Numbered from the stretch's first letter, positions 1 through 7,590 are shown. The stretch: 10,975 nucleotides of DNA from Pseudooctadecabacter sp. (GCA_020628265.1 JAHDFG010000051.1:1-10975); one strand, 5' to 3'. A program made the numbers and translations. Notes: a model not told the origin generated them from the sequence alone.

Positions 1-54
1 CGGCCCCAGTTCAAGGACCTGTTTCAGGACGGGATTGATGGATCGTTCGCTCAT
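1..54 (-). CDS. ispZ: Septation protein A / inner membrane protein YciB, N-terminal fragment
   Basis: Only the first 18 codons lie in the window. They read MSERSINPVLKQVLELGP, and the gene runs off the left edge. The NPVLKQVLELGP stretch is the characteristic start of the IspZ/YciB family in Rhodobacteraceae, small polytopic inner-membrane proteins linked to cell-envelope synthesis and septation. The start codon is 9 bases after the stop of the upstream permease gene, with a G-rich run (GGGGGAC) just before ATG as a weak ribosome site, so it is probably the last gene of the ftsY operon. Identification rests on this short N-terminus plus the known tendency of ispZ to lie near ftsY in this group. 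No transmembrane segment is visible in the fragment. Confidence 0.72.
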   Translation of the reverse strand, partial: MSERSINPVLKQVLELGP

Positions 55-63
55 GTCCCCCAC

Positions 64-966
64 TTAACCCCCAATCTCCACCATTACAGCCCCCAAAGCG
101 ATCCCTGCCATCAAGATCAGGCGACGGGGCCCGACGGTTTCGCCCAAGATGAACCACCCGATCAGGGCCGCAAACACTGTTGACGTCTCGCGCAACACTG
201 CGGCTTCCCCTACCTTGTCCAGCCGTGTGGCCATCATCACGCCGCCAAAACTGACCCAAGCGATAAGCGCGCCGCTCAACCCACGAAGAGCGAGCGACCG
301 CACACCACCCGGCACCCCGAACCGCCGTGCGCGCAAAGCCGCAAGGATCGGAAAGTCCAGCGCCGTCAGAAAGAAGAACCATGCCAAAAAGGTAAAGGGA
401 TCAGGGCTTTGCCGAATGCCATAAGCGTCCCAGACGGTGTAGCAGGCAACCAGAACGCCGCCCGCAAAGGCCCAGACCAGTCCTAGTTTCAGGGCACGCA
501 GATCAACCTGTTCAGCGGCCATATTCCGCAGCGCCAGCAATAGCATCGCCCCCGACAACACCCCGACACCCGCCCACTGCAGCGCGGTGAAATGTTCCGA
601 AAATAGAACAGATGCGCCCACCACCGTGATCAACGGTCCTGTCCCACGGATCACCGGATAGACGACCGTATAGGCCGCGCGTTCGTAGGCTAGTGCGACC
701 GTCACTTTGTAAGCAAAATGCACAGCCATCGCGCCCAACAGGATCAGGAAGGTGGTTGGTGTGGGCCAAGGCACCAGAAACAAGGCGATGGGTGCGGACA
801 GCACCACCAACCATGTATCAATCGCGCCTCGGATCATCCAAGGATCGTGCCGCCCTTTCTGCAAAGCCCCGAAAACCGCGTGTGCCAAGGCAGACATAAG
901 CGCAAGTGCGGTGGCCAGTTGCGCACCGGCGGGCGTGCCCGCAATTTCGTTAATCCACTCGGTCAA
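64..966 (-). CDS. EamA/DMT-superfamily permease
   Basis: A 300-residue integral-membrane protein with about ten hydrophobic segments (roughly residues 14-34, 52-66, 71-92, 98-121, 127-146, 158-178, 189-208, 226-246, 256-276, 281-299) arranged as two five-helix halves, the usual architecture of EamA-type drug/metabolite transporters. Each half ends with the family's typical pattern of a helix, a short acidic turn (LFSEHFT at 121-127; ILGETVGP at 273-280) and a final helix. The substrate cannot be told from sequence. The start is a TTG whose last two bases are shared with the TGA stop of the preceding gene (TTGA overlap at 963-966). The next possible start is an ATG at residue 24, inside the first helix, which would shorten the protein and lose the coupling, so I prefer TTG. 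It lies between a secreted-protein pair and ispZ, probably in the ftsY operon. Confidence 0.85.
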   Translation of the reverse strand: MTEWINEIAGTPAGAQLATALALMSALAHAVFGALQKGRHDPWMIRGAIDTWLVVLSAPIALFLVPWPTPTTFLILLGAMAVHFAYKVTVALAYERAAYTVVYPVIRGTGPLITVVGASVLFSEHFTALQWAGVGVLSGAMLLLALRNMAAEQVDLRALKLGLVWAFAGGVLVACYTVWDAYGIRQSPDPFTFLAWFFFLTALDFPILAALRARRFGVPGGVRSLALRGLSGALIAWVSFGGVMMATRLDKVGEAAVLRETSTVFAALIGWFILGETVGPRRLILMAGIALGAVMVEIGG

Positions 967-1865
967 TCTGCGACGGGCGTGGCGGGGGACCAGTCCGCAC
1001 GGATCGTCACGCCGTCCAGCATCACGTCAAGGCCTGACGACGGATCGGACAGATCAGGGCGGGCGACAAAAGACTGGTACATCGCGGTACCCAGTTGCAT
1101 CAGGCCAAGTCCCCGCTCGGACGAGGCGATCACTTCGAGCGTGCCGACGGGCGACGGCAGATCACTGGCATAGGCGGTCAGCTCCGCGCGAGAGGCCGCA
1201 TCCATCACGCCCTCCGGCAGGCGGGAAATCACCTCAAATGCACCCCGTCCCATGGCCGTCCCCTCCCCCCTCACGTCGATGTCGATCCCGAAGGCGAAAG
1301 GGTCCTCATGTACGCCGGTCAATGTCATGGACATCAAACCGGCCTTGAAGGCGGCGGACCCCATGCTGACCTGCATCATCGCAGCCGAAGACAGGAAAAC
1401 GCGCTCAAATACACCCGACACGGACAGAACATCCCCTGCGTCGTTTTCCAGCACGGCCCGCTCAAGGATCAGCTGGCCCGCATCGGGATCCTGACGCAGG
1501 AGGATTTGTGCAACCAGATCAGGGCGTGCCGAGGTCCCGCCACCCTCCATGACATCAGGCGACAGCCCTGTTGCGCGGACTTCGATGGCCAAGGGCGGGA
1601 TGCCCTCTCGGGCCCAGACATCCGTTCCCTGAAGGCGCCAATCGAGAACGTCAAAGGCGTCATCCTCAAACAAGGCGTCCGAACCGTCGAACCGGCACCA
1701 GCCGTCAAAGGTTGCACTCACGGCGCGCACCAATCCGGTCTCTGCTCCGAAAACGGTTTCAAGCTGGGAAAGACTGTCCTGACAATCGGCAAGCGTCATG
1801 CGGTCAAAGGCAGCCGCCTGCGTGGCCAGAACTATCAGCCCCGCAGACAGAACGCCCCGCTTCAT
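963..1865 (-). CDS. Exported protein of unknown function, second of a tandem paralogous pair
   Basis: A 300-residue protein with a clear signal peptide (MKRGVLSAGLIVLATQAAA, cleavage likely after Ala19) and no later membrane helix, so probably periplasmic. I do not recognise a named domain. It is a diverged copy of the protein encoded just upstream. Both begin the mature chain with DRMT, have one Cys about five residues later (C28 here), a DGWC motif (C57) exactly 29 residues further on, a middle segment with GIPPLAIEV (GLPPLSLDV in the other), and a closing LDGVTIRADWSP (LEGVTILATWTP). C28 and C57 are the only cysteines and probably form a disulfide. The start chosen is the ATG overlapping the previous stop (ATGA), preceded by GAGG at 7 bases. 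An in-frame ATG 7 codons upstream lies inside the neighbouring gene and would put charged residues before the signal peptide. Confidence 0.8.
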   Translation of the reverse strand: MKRGVLSAGLIVLATQAAAFDRMTLADCQDSLSQLETVFGAETGLVRAVSATFDGWCRFDGSDALFEDDAFDVLDWRLQGTDVWAREGIPPLAIEVRATGLSPDVMEGGGTSARPDLVAQILLRQDPDAGQLILERAVLENDAGDVLSVSGVFERVFLSSAAMMQVSMGSAAFKAGLMSMTLTGVHEDPFAFGIDIDVRGEGTAMGRGAFEVISRLPEGVMDAASRAELTAYASDLPSPVGTLEVIASSERGLGLMQLGTAMYQSFVARPDLSDPSSGLDVMLDGVTIRADWSPATPVAD

Positions 1866-2791
1866 TGCGCAGCCTCGGGTGTCCATGTCGCAAGGATCGT
1901 CACCCCCTCCAGAACCGCCACGATCATGGATGCCGGATCACTGGCCGACATGGTCGCACGCAGCACACTTGCCGCGCCAAGGGTCGGCTCGGCACTCAAT
2001 TGAACCTGAAGCCGGCCACGCGGCTCAGGCAGGGCCATCACAAAGTCGTTCAGCGCGGTTTTTGCGCGATCGGGCATCGACGCCTCGGGCAACGTGCCAA
2101 CGAACGCGGCCGCCTGCCTTTGCAAGTCCGCCACCTGCTCACGCGGGGAGACATCGCCTGCGGTCAAAAGCTGGCTGCCAAGCGGCAATACCAGAACGGT
2201 CTCAAACCAGCCGTCAAAATCAGCGGTGATCGAGAGATCACGCACACCCGCTGAGCCAAAACTTGTTTGCAGTCCAGCGGCGTCGGAAAGGTCCACACCG
2301 TCGATGCGGGCCGAGACCACAACGGCATTACTCTCGTCAAACTCTGCGCGCAGTTCATCGACGAAGACCGCGTTCTGTACTCCGTCCCAGCGGACAGAGA
2401 GCGACGCGTCGACGCCGGCCGGTCTGGATTGCACCTCAAGCAGGTAATCAAGGACGGGGTCATCCATTTGCGGCCTGACCCTGATGCCCTCAAGCTGCAC
2501 GTCAAGTGACAGAGGCGGCAAACCCTGCTCAATCAGTCGCTCTATGCCGGACGCACGCCAGCGCAAGCCATCCGCTTTCAATGCAGAGCGCGCATCGACC
2601 TCGATGATGATGTTTTCCGCCTCGCACCAGCCGTCAGCCGCCACGGCGGTGTTCGAAAACATGACCGCCGTCTGACCCGCAAGTTCAGCGATAACCGCCT
2701 GCGTCGCGTCACATTGGCTGGCCGTCATCCGGTCCTGCGCCCAAAGCGGTTGGCCCGCGCAAATCGCCAGAGCGGCCAAAACCCACTTCAT
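1862..2791 (-). CDS. Exported protein of unknown function, first of a tandem paralogous pair
   Basis: A 309-residue protein with a signal peptide (MKWVLAALAICAGQPLWA, cleavage probably after Ala18) and no other membrane segment, so likely periplasmic. It shares the family pattern with the next gene: DRMT directly after cleavage, Cys27, DGWC ending in Cys56 (same 29-residue spacing), WRASGIERLIEQGLPPLSL in the middle, and LEGVTILATWTP near the C-terminus. The remaining sequence is rich in short alternating hydrophobic segments, suggesting a mostly beta structure (inference). I know no function. Its ATG overlaps the ftsY stop as ATGA at 2788-2791, after a run of five G, so its translation is probably coupled to ftsY. 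The pair appears to be an old duplication, because identity is concentrated at the two ends and around the cysteines. Confidence 0.82.
   Translation of the reverse strand: MKWVLAALAICAGQPLWAQDRMTASQCDATQAVIAELAGQTAVMFSNTAVAADGWCEAENIIIEVDARSALKADGLRWRASGIERLIEQGLPPLSLDVQLEGIRVRPQMDDPVLDYLLEVQSRPAGVDASLSVRWDGVQNAVFVDELRAEFDESNAVVVSARIDGVDLSDAAGLQTSFGSAGVRDLSITADFDGWFETVLVLPLGSQLLTAGDVSPREQVADLQRQAAAFVGTLPEASMPDRAKTALNDFVMALPEPRGRLQVQLSAEPTLGAASVLRATMSASDPASMIVAVLEGVTILATWTPEAAQ
1873..1876 (-). promoter_or_regulatory. Ribosome binding site that decides a start
   Basis: GAGG on the minus strand, 7 bases before the ATG at 1865. It lies inside the end of the upstream paralogue and supports translation from the ATGA overlap rather than from the in-frame ATG at 1886. 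Confidence 0.55.
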
Positions 2792-4365
2792 CGGTCGGCC
2801 CCCGTCAGGGCAGCGGCAAAATCTTCTGGATCAAAGGGGGCCAGATCGTCGATCTGTTCGCCCACGCCAATGGCATGGATCGGCAGGCCGAACTTGTCCG
2901 CAAGGGCCACAAGAACCCCGCCTTTGGCTGTGCCGTCCAGTTTGGTCATGACCAAGCCCGTGACATCCGCCAGTTCCTGAAAGGTCTTCACCTGGCTCAG
3001 CGCATTCTGACCTGTGGTGGCATCCAGAACCAACAGGGTGTTGTGTGGCGCATCGGGGTCCTTTTTGCGGATCACACGGACAATCTTCGACAACTCCTCC
3101 ATCAGGTCGGCGCGGTTTTGCAGCCGCCCCGCCGTGTCGATCATCAACAAATCCGCACCATCACGCGCCGCCTGCTCCATCGCATCAAAGGCGAGTGACG
3201 CAGGATCGGACCCTTCAGGTGCGGTCAAAACCGGCACCCCTGCCCGTTCGCCCCAGACCTGCAGTTGTTCCACCGCTGCTGCGCGAAACGTATCGCCCGC
3301 TGCAATCACAACCTTTTTGCCTGCCGCCTGAAACTGACTGGCCAGTTTGCCGATGGTCGTCGTCTTTCCGGACCCGTTCACACCGACCACCAAAACAACC
3401 TGAGGCGTGGTCGGATAAAGCGGCATGGGGCGCGCGACCGGTTCCATGATCCGCGCGACCTCAGCCGCCAACAAGTCCTTGATTTCCTGCGTCGAAAGGC
3501 GCTTCCCAAACCGGCCTTCGGCCATATTCGCCGTCACGCGAAGGGCCGTGTCGACCCCCATATCCGCGCTGATCAACAACTCTTCAAGCTGTTCCAGCAT
3601 GTCATCGTCAAGTTCCCGCCGAACGACGGTTTTCTTCTCGCCGCGCCCCAGCAAGCGGCCCAAAAGGCCGGGCTTGGTCGTGGCTGCCTCTTCTGCCGCC
3701 TTGGCATTCGCTTCGGCGTTCTGGCGGGCGATCTCGGCCTTGCGCGCCTCTTCCTCGGCACGTGCGGCCTCCGCCGCTGCGGCTTCATCGGCCAAACGCT
3801 GCCGTTCGGCCTCCGCTTCGGCCTGCCTGCGGGCCTCTTCCTCAGCCTGCCGTGCTTCTTCCTGCCGCTTCGCTTCGGCCTCTGCAGCGGCCTGTGCGGC
3901 GGCAGCTTCGGCGGCGCGGGCGGCGGCCTCGGCCTGTGCCTTGGCGTCTGCGTCCGCTTGGGCTTGTGCTGCGGCCTCTATGGCCCGCTCGCGGGCCTCT
4001 TGTTCGGCCGCCAGTCGGGCTGCCTCCGCCTGTTCGGCTTCCTGTCTCAGGCGCGCGGCGTCCTCATCGGCTGCTCGTTTGGCGGCGGCTTCCTCCTCCG
4101 CGCGCTGGGCTTCTTCTGCCTTGCGGGCAGCTTCCGCAGCCTCGGCAGCCTCCTCGGCCTCACGTCTGGCCCGCTCTTCGGCTTCTTGTCGGGCGACCTC
4201 AGCAGCCCGCTCTGCCTCTGCAGCCTCTTCGGCTGCGGCATCCGTACCGACCTCCGCGTCTACATCTTCTTCAACGCCGCCATCCTCGACAATGGCGTCC
4301 AATCCATCCTCGATCTTTGAGGAAGATTTAAACAATCGGTCTTTAAGCTTCTTGAAAAACGCCAT
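2788..4365 (-). CDS. ftsY: Signal recognition particle receptor FtsY
   Basis: A 525-residue SRP receptor GTPase that docks SRP-bound ribosomes at the inner membrane for co-translational insertion of membrane proteins. It begins with a basic, amphipathic MAFFKKLKDRLFKSSSK, a likely membrane-binding helix. Residues about 43-228 are almost only Ala, Glu, Arg, Gln and Lys with no Gly or Pro, a long predicted helix (the variable acidic A domain). The helical N domain follows at about 245-315. The G domain runs from about 320 to 525: GVNGSGKTTT (328-337, P-loop), DTFRAAAVEQL (358-368), DTAGR (410-414) and TKLDG (474-478), ending in DDLAPFDPEDF typical of FtsY. The start was chosen because GGAG lies 6 bases upstream and the family N-terminus fits. 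An upstream in-frame GTG at 4431 is unlikely. It is the first gene of an operon of at least four, probably five, genes. Confidence 0.97.
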   Translation of the reverse strand: MAFFKKLKDRLFKSSSKIEDGLDAIVEDGGVEEDVDAEVGTDAAAEEAAEAERAAEVARQEAEERARREAEEAAEAAEAARKAEEAQRAEEEAAAKRAADEDAARLRQEAEQAEAARLAAEQEARERAIEAAAQAQADADAKAQAEAAARAAEAAAAQAAAEAEAKRQEEARQAEEEARRQAEAEAERQRLADEAAAAEAARAEEEARKAEIARQNAEANAKAAEEAATTKPGLLGRLLGRGEKKTVVRRELDDDMLEQLEELLISADMGVDTALRVTANMAEGRFGKRLSTQEIKDLLAAEVARIMEPVARPMPLYPTTPQVVLVVGVNGSGKTTTIGKLASQFQAAGKKVVIAAGDTFRAAAVEQLQVWGERAGVPVLTAPEGSDPASLAFDAMEQAARDGADLLMIDTAGRLQNRADLMEELSKIVRVIRKKDPDAPHNTLLVLDATTGQNALSQVKTFQELADVTGLVMTKLDGTAKGGVLVALADKFGLPIHAIGVGEQIDDLAPFDPEDFAAALTGADR

Positions 4366-4371
4366 TGAGGG

Positions 4372-4375
4372 CTCC
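4372..4375 (-). promoter_or_regulatory. Ribosome binding site of ftsY
   Basis: GGAG on the minus strand, 6 bases before the ATG at 4365. It fixes the ftsY start at this ATG and excludes the upstream GTG at 4431. The 143-base divergent gap to the next gene must hold promoters for both directions, but I see no convincing -35/-10 pair in it. Confidence 0.6.
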
Positions 4376-4508
4376 GCTAGGTCTTTGGTAACACCTAATA
4401 GCCCAAAAGAGCGGAAGAAACCCGCGACCACAAAAATTCCACTGATCTGCCCCGACTGGGACGGATCGCCCCATTATCCCGCGTCGCAATCCTCGCTAGA
4501 AAAGGCCC

Positions 4509-5549
4509 ATGAGTGTGCGCAATCCCCTGCCCATCTTCGCCATTGTGACCCTGACAGCGCCAGCGCTGATCGGGCTTGGGGCGGTTTATGGAGGCGTTTG
4601 GTCCGTTGCGGGTCTTTTATGGATGACCGCCCTGACGGCCAGTCTGGACGAATTGGTGACTTGGACGCTGCCATCAGTGGACGGGGATGAGTTTCCGGCC
4701 GCTGACAGACTTTCCATGACCCTTGCCGTGGCGCACTTCGCACTGTGGGCTCTGGTCCTCGCAGCCCTCGGCGGTTGGACCGGGCTTGAGACATGGGAAA
4801 AGCTGTGCGTCTTCGCCGGCGCGGGCCTGTTCATCGGACAGGTCAGCAATTCCAACGCGCATGAGCTGATCCACAGGCCCGGTCGCTGGCTGCGGCGGGC
4901 CGGCCGTTGGGTTTATATTTCGGTGCTGTTCGGTCATCATCTGTCCGCCCACACGCTGGTCCATCACGTCCATGTGGGCACCGTCAAAGACCCCAGCACG
5001 GCGCGGCGCGGCGAAGGGTTCTACCGGTTTTTCATGCGCGCATGGGTCGGTGGGTTCCGTGGGGGTCTGGCCGCAGAAAACAAGCGGTTCCCGCAACTCG
5101 GTCGGCCCGCCTACCGTCATCCTTACGTGGCCTATGTGGTCGGGGCGCTGTTGATGCTGGTTGCCGCCGCCCTGATTGGCGGCGCAAAGGGTGTTCTCGG
5201 CGCACTCTGCCTTGCTGGATTTGCGCAGGTGCAACTGATGATGTCGGACTACGTGCAGCACTACGGTTTGTCCCGCCGCATCATGGACAACGGCAAGCCT
5301 GAACCGGTCAACGCACAGCACTCGTGGAACGCCCCCCATGCCATGTCGTCCGCGTTGATGCTGAACGCCCCGCGTCATTCCGATCACCACGCCCATCCTG
5401 CCCGCGCCTTTCCGTCCCTGCGTCTGGAAAGCGATATGCCAATGCTCCCCTATTCCTTGCCGGTGATGGCCTGCCTCGCGCTTTGGCCCAAACTTTGGCG
5501 CAAGGTGATGGACCCCCTCGCGTCCGAGTGGCAAGTGCCCGCTGATTAG
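4509..5549 (+). CDS. AlkB-type membrane diiron monooxygenase (alkane 1-monooxygenase-like)
   Basis: A 346-residue integral-membrane non-haem diiron oxygenase of the AlkB / membrane fatty-acid hydroxylase superfamily. Hydrophobic segments occur near residues 8-25, 30-45, 72-90, 98-112, 206-224 and 228-246. All nine histidines expected as iron ligands are present: HELIH (H118, H122), HTLVHH (H148, H152, H153), DYVQHYGL (H251) and RHSDHH (H290, H293, H294). Compared with classical AlkB, the second box lacks the usual Glu and Gly (EHxxGHH is AHTLVHH here), and the NYxEHYG motif has Gln for Glu. AlkB enzymes hydroxylate the terminal carbon of alkanes using a rubredoxin or ferredoxin electron donor. 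Whether this branch uses alkanes or another lipid-like substrate cannot be told. No rubredoxin gene lies beside it. AAAAGG precedes the ATG by 3 bases. It is divergent from ftsY, with the small exported gene just downstream. Confidence 0.88.
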   Translation: MSVRNPLPIFAIVTLTAPALIGLGAVYGGVWSVAGLLWMTALTASLDELVTWTLPSVDGDEFPAADRLSMTLAVAHFALWALVLAALGGWTGLETWEKLCVFAGAGLFIGQVSNSNAHELIHRPGRWLRRAGRWVYISVLFGHHLSAHTLVHHVHVGTVKDPSTARRGEGFYRFFMRAWVGGFRGGLAAENKRFPQLGRPAYRHPYVAYVVGALLMLVAAALIGGAKGVLGALCLAGFAQVQLMMSDYVQHYGLSRRIMDNGKPEPVNAQHSWNAPHAMSSALMLNAPRHSDHHAHPARAFPSLRLESDMPMLPYSLPVMACLALWPKLWRKVMDPLASEWQVPAD

Positions 5550-5595
5550 GGCCTGCCCTCTGGCCGGATAAGCCATGGCCTGCCACAGTGGTCGT

Positions 5596-5994
5596 ATGAA
5601 AACTGCATTGCTACCAATCCTGATCCTGCTGGGACATACCGCAGTGGCCGAGACGCCCTTGGACGGGGACGCTTTCGAAGCCCTCGTGACGGGCAAAACC
5701 CTGACGTTTTCGAGTGCATCAGGTCCCTACGGCGTCGAATACTACGCGCCGAACCGCCGTGTCGTGTGGTCTTTTGTCGGCGGCGATTGCCAGAACGGCG
5801 AATGGTTTGAGACAGACGGCCCCCAAGGCCCCGAAATCTGCTTTGTCTACGAAACAGACCCCGAGCCACAATGCTGGCAAGTCTTTGACGTCGATGGAAA
5901 AATCCGCGCGGACTTTATGAACACACCCGGCACCACGGTCCTTTACGAAGCGGTAGAGGCAGAACCGCTGGTTTGCGGCGGCGTCGGCACCTGA
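5596..5994 (+). CDS. Small exported protein of unknown function
   Basis: A 132-residue protein with a signal peptide (MKTALLPILILLGHTAVA, cleavage likely after Ala18 before ETPLDG). The mature part is acidic and aromatic, with four cysteines (in DCQNGEW, ICFVYE, QCWQVF and LVCGG) that could form two disulfides in the periplasm, and a GPYGVEYYAPNRRVVWSF segment. I recall similar small hypothetical proteins in Rhodobacteraceae but know no function or named domain. The start chosen is the ATG directly before the signal peptide. An in-frame ATG seven codons earlier (5575) has a GGA 6 bases upstream and cannot be excluded. It lies only 46 bases after the AlkB-like gene on the same strand and may be co-transcribed. 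Its stop is 3 bases from that of the convergent xseA. Confidence 0.72.
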   Translation: MKTALLPILILLGHTAVAETPLDGDAFEALVTGKTLTFSSASGPYGVEYYAPNRRVVWSFVGGDCQNGEWFETDGPQGPEICFVYETDPEPQCWQVFDVDGKIRADFMNTPGTTVLYEAVEAEPLVCGGVGT

Positions 5995-5997
5995 GGC

Positions 5998-7587
5998 CTA
6001 AAACAGACTGCCCTGTCCGGCGGGCGGGTCCTTTGGTTTGGATTTCGGCTTCGGTTTTGGCTGGACCTCAGCGGGGCCACCACCGGGCGTCATCGTCCCA
6101 TCGGCGAATTCAATCTCCAACGCTTTAACACCTTCCGCAGCCTTCGCACTCGTGACCACGTCGCCGTCGCCGCGCACCACCGCATAGCCGCGCTTGAGCG
6201 TTTCGCGGTAGCCCAAAGTCTCGCGCATCCGGTCCAAAGCCTCCAATCGGGAGGACTTGCGTTCCATATCAGACGTGGCCGCCACTGTCAGACGCCGCAA
6301 CACAGCCTGCAGGTCTTTCGCCGCCCGCGCCTGCGCCACCTGCACAGCTTCAGGCCGCAATCGCCCAGCCTGAACGGCCAATTCCTGCTGGGCGCGGTCG
6401 GTTTTTCGCGCCAAGGCGGGCCCCATCCGCGCCGACCACCCCGACAGCCGTTCGCGTCCCTGCGACACGCGACCGTCCAACACCGAAGGCCGCAACATAC
6501 CCGCCGCGGCACCCAACCGCAGCCGCCCGTCATTGACCCGCCCGATCAGGGCTCCATCCAGCTTTTCGGCCCAATAATCAAACCGTTGCTTGGCGTCATC
6601 GGTCAGCTGTTCCGGCCGTGGCAAAACCCGCGCCAAATCCGCCACCCGCTGCTTGCGTCGGCCAATGGCCTCGGTCACCGCGCGACTGGCCCGCGCGCCC
6701 ATCTGGTCAACGCCCGCCAAAAGCTCCATCCGCACCGGCACAGCCATTTCGGCGGCAGCCGTCGGCGTCGGCGCCCGCCGGTCGGATACATAGTCGATCA
6801 GCGTGGTGTCCGTCTCGTGCCCCACGGCAGAAATCAGCGGGATCTCGGACGCGGCAGCCGCACGGGCCACCGCCTCTTCGTTAAAGCCCCACAAATCCTC
6901 GATCGACCCGCCCCCGCGGGCCACGATCAACAAATCAGGCCGCGGCAGCGCCCCACCAGGCGTCATCGCATTGAACCCTGCAATCGCGCGGGCCACCTGC
7001 GGAGCACACTCCTTGCCCTGCACCGCGACGGGCCACACCAGCACCTTGCGCGGGAACCGGTCCCGAAGGCGGTGCAAAATATCTCTGATCACCGCGCCCG
7101 TCGGCGATGTGATGACCCCGATCACCTCCGGCAGATAGGGCAACGGCGCTTTGCGGTCATCATCAAACAAGCCTTCGGCCTGCAGCGCCTTCATCCGCTT
7201 ATCCAGCATCGCCATCAACGCACCGACACCCGCAACAGCCACTTCGGTCGCATTCAACTGATACTTCGACTGACTGCCAAAAGTCGTCATCCGGCCCGAG
7301 ACAACAACCTCCATCCCCTCCTCAGGGATCACGGACAGGCTCGCCACCTGCCCTTTCCATGTGGTGCAGGCCAGCACGTTGCGGTCGTCCTTAAGGTCAA
7401 AATACAGATGCCCCGACCGCGCCCGCACCACGCGGCCCACCTCGGCCTTGACCCGCACATGACCAAACTCGCCCTCGATGGCCCGTTTGACGGCACCCGA
7501 CAACTCACTGACGGTGAATTCCGGCGTGTTTCCCGCCTTCTCCGGCTCGTCCAATAAATCCAAAACCACTGCCCTCGCGCGTTGCAT
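5998..7587 (-). CDS. xseA: Exodeoxyribonuclease VII large subunit
   Basis: The large catalytic subunit of exonuclease VII, which with several copies of XseB degrades single-stranded DNA from both ends in repair. Numbering here is from the upstream ATG at 7611 (537 residues); from 7587 the length is 529. The N-terminal OB-fold (about 30-128) starts with PEFTVSELSGAVKR and includes SGHLYFDLKDDRNVLA. The nuclease domain has GVITSPTGAVIRDILHRLRDRFP starting at 165 (shown in part), ARGGGSIEDLWGFNEE (231-246) and SAVGHETDTTLIDYVSDRRA (261-280), all diagnostic. A long helical region follows, then GYAVVRG and a Lys/Pro-rich tail ending QGSLF. The start is uncertain: ATG at 7611, ATG at 7587, or a TTG at 7563 that fits the usual family N-terminus (DLLDEP) and has GAGG 9 bases upstream. 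I report 7587 as a middle choice. It is head-to-head with purD. Confidence 0.95.
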   Translation of the reverse strand: MQRARAVVLDLLDEPEKAGNTPEFTVSELSGAVKRAIEGEFGHVRVKAEVGRVVRARSGHLYFDLKDDRNVLACTTWKGQVASLSVIPEEGMEVVVSGRMTTFGSQSKYQLNATEVAVAGVGALMAMLDKRMKALQAEGLFDDDRKAPLPYLPEVIGVITSPTGAVIRDILHRLRDRFPRKVLVWPVAVQGKECAPQVARAIAGFNAMTPGGALPRPDLLIVARGGGSIEDLWGFNEEAVARAAAASEIPLISAVGHETDTTLIDYVSDRRAPTPTAAAEMAVPVRMELLAGVDQMGARASRAVTEAIGRRKQRVADLARVLPRPEQLTDDAKQRFDYWAEKLDGALIGRVNDGRLRLGAAAGMLRPSVLDGRVSQGRERLSGWSARMGPALARKTDRAQQELAVQAGRLRPEAVQVAQARAAKDLQAVLRRLTVAATSDMERKSSRLEALDRMRETLGYRETLKRGYAVVRGDGDVVTSAKAAEGVKALEIEFADGTMTPGGGPAEVQPKPKPKSKPKDPPAGQGSLF

Positions 7588-7590
7588 CAC

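Noticed and set aside
4366..4508. Divergent promoters between ftsY and the AlkB-like gene
   Set aside because: TATTAG on the minus strand and CATTAT on the plus strand are possible -10 boxes, but neither has an acceptable -35 at 16-18 bases, so I do not call them.
3265..4690. Long plus-strand open frames (351, 421 and 189 codons) opposite ftsY
   Set aside because: They mirror the Ala/Glu/Arg-rich repeat of ftsY, give low-complexity Ser/Ala, Leu/Gly or Pro/Arg proteins, and the strand below is a certain gene.
4674..5696. A 340-codon minus-strand open frame opposite the AlkB-like gene
   Set aside because: The AlkB motifs on the plus strand are unmistakable; the opposite frame is His/Gln/Arg-rich and has no family features.
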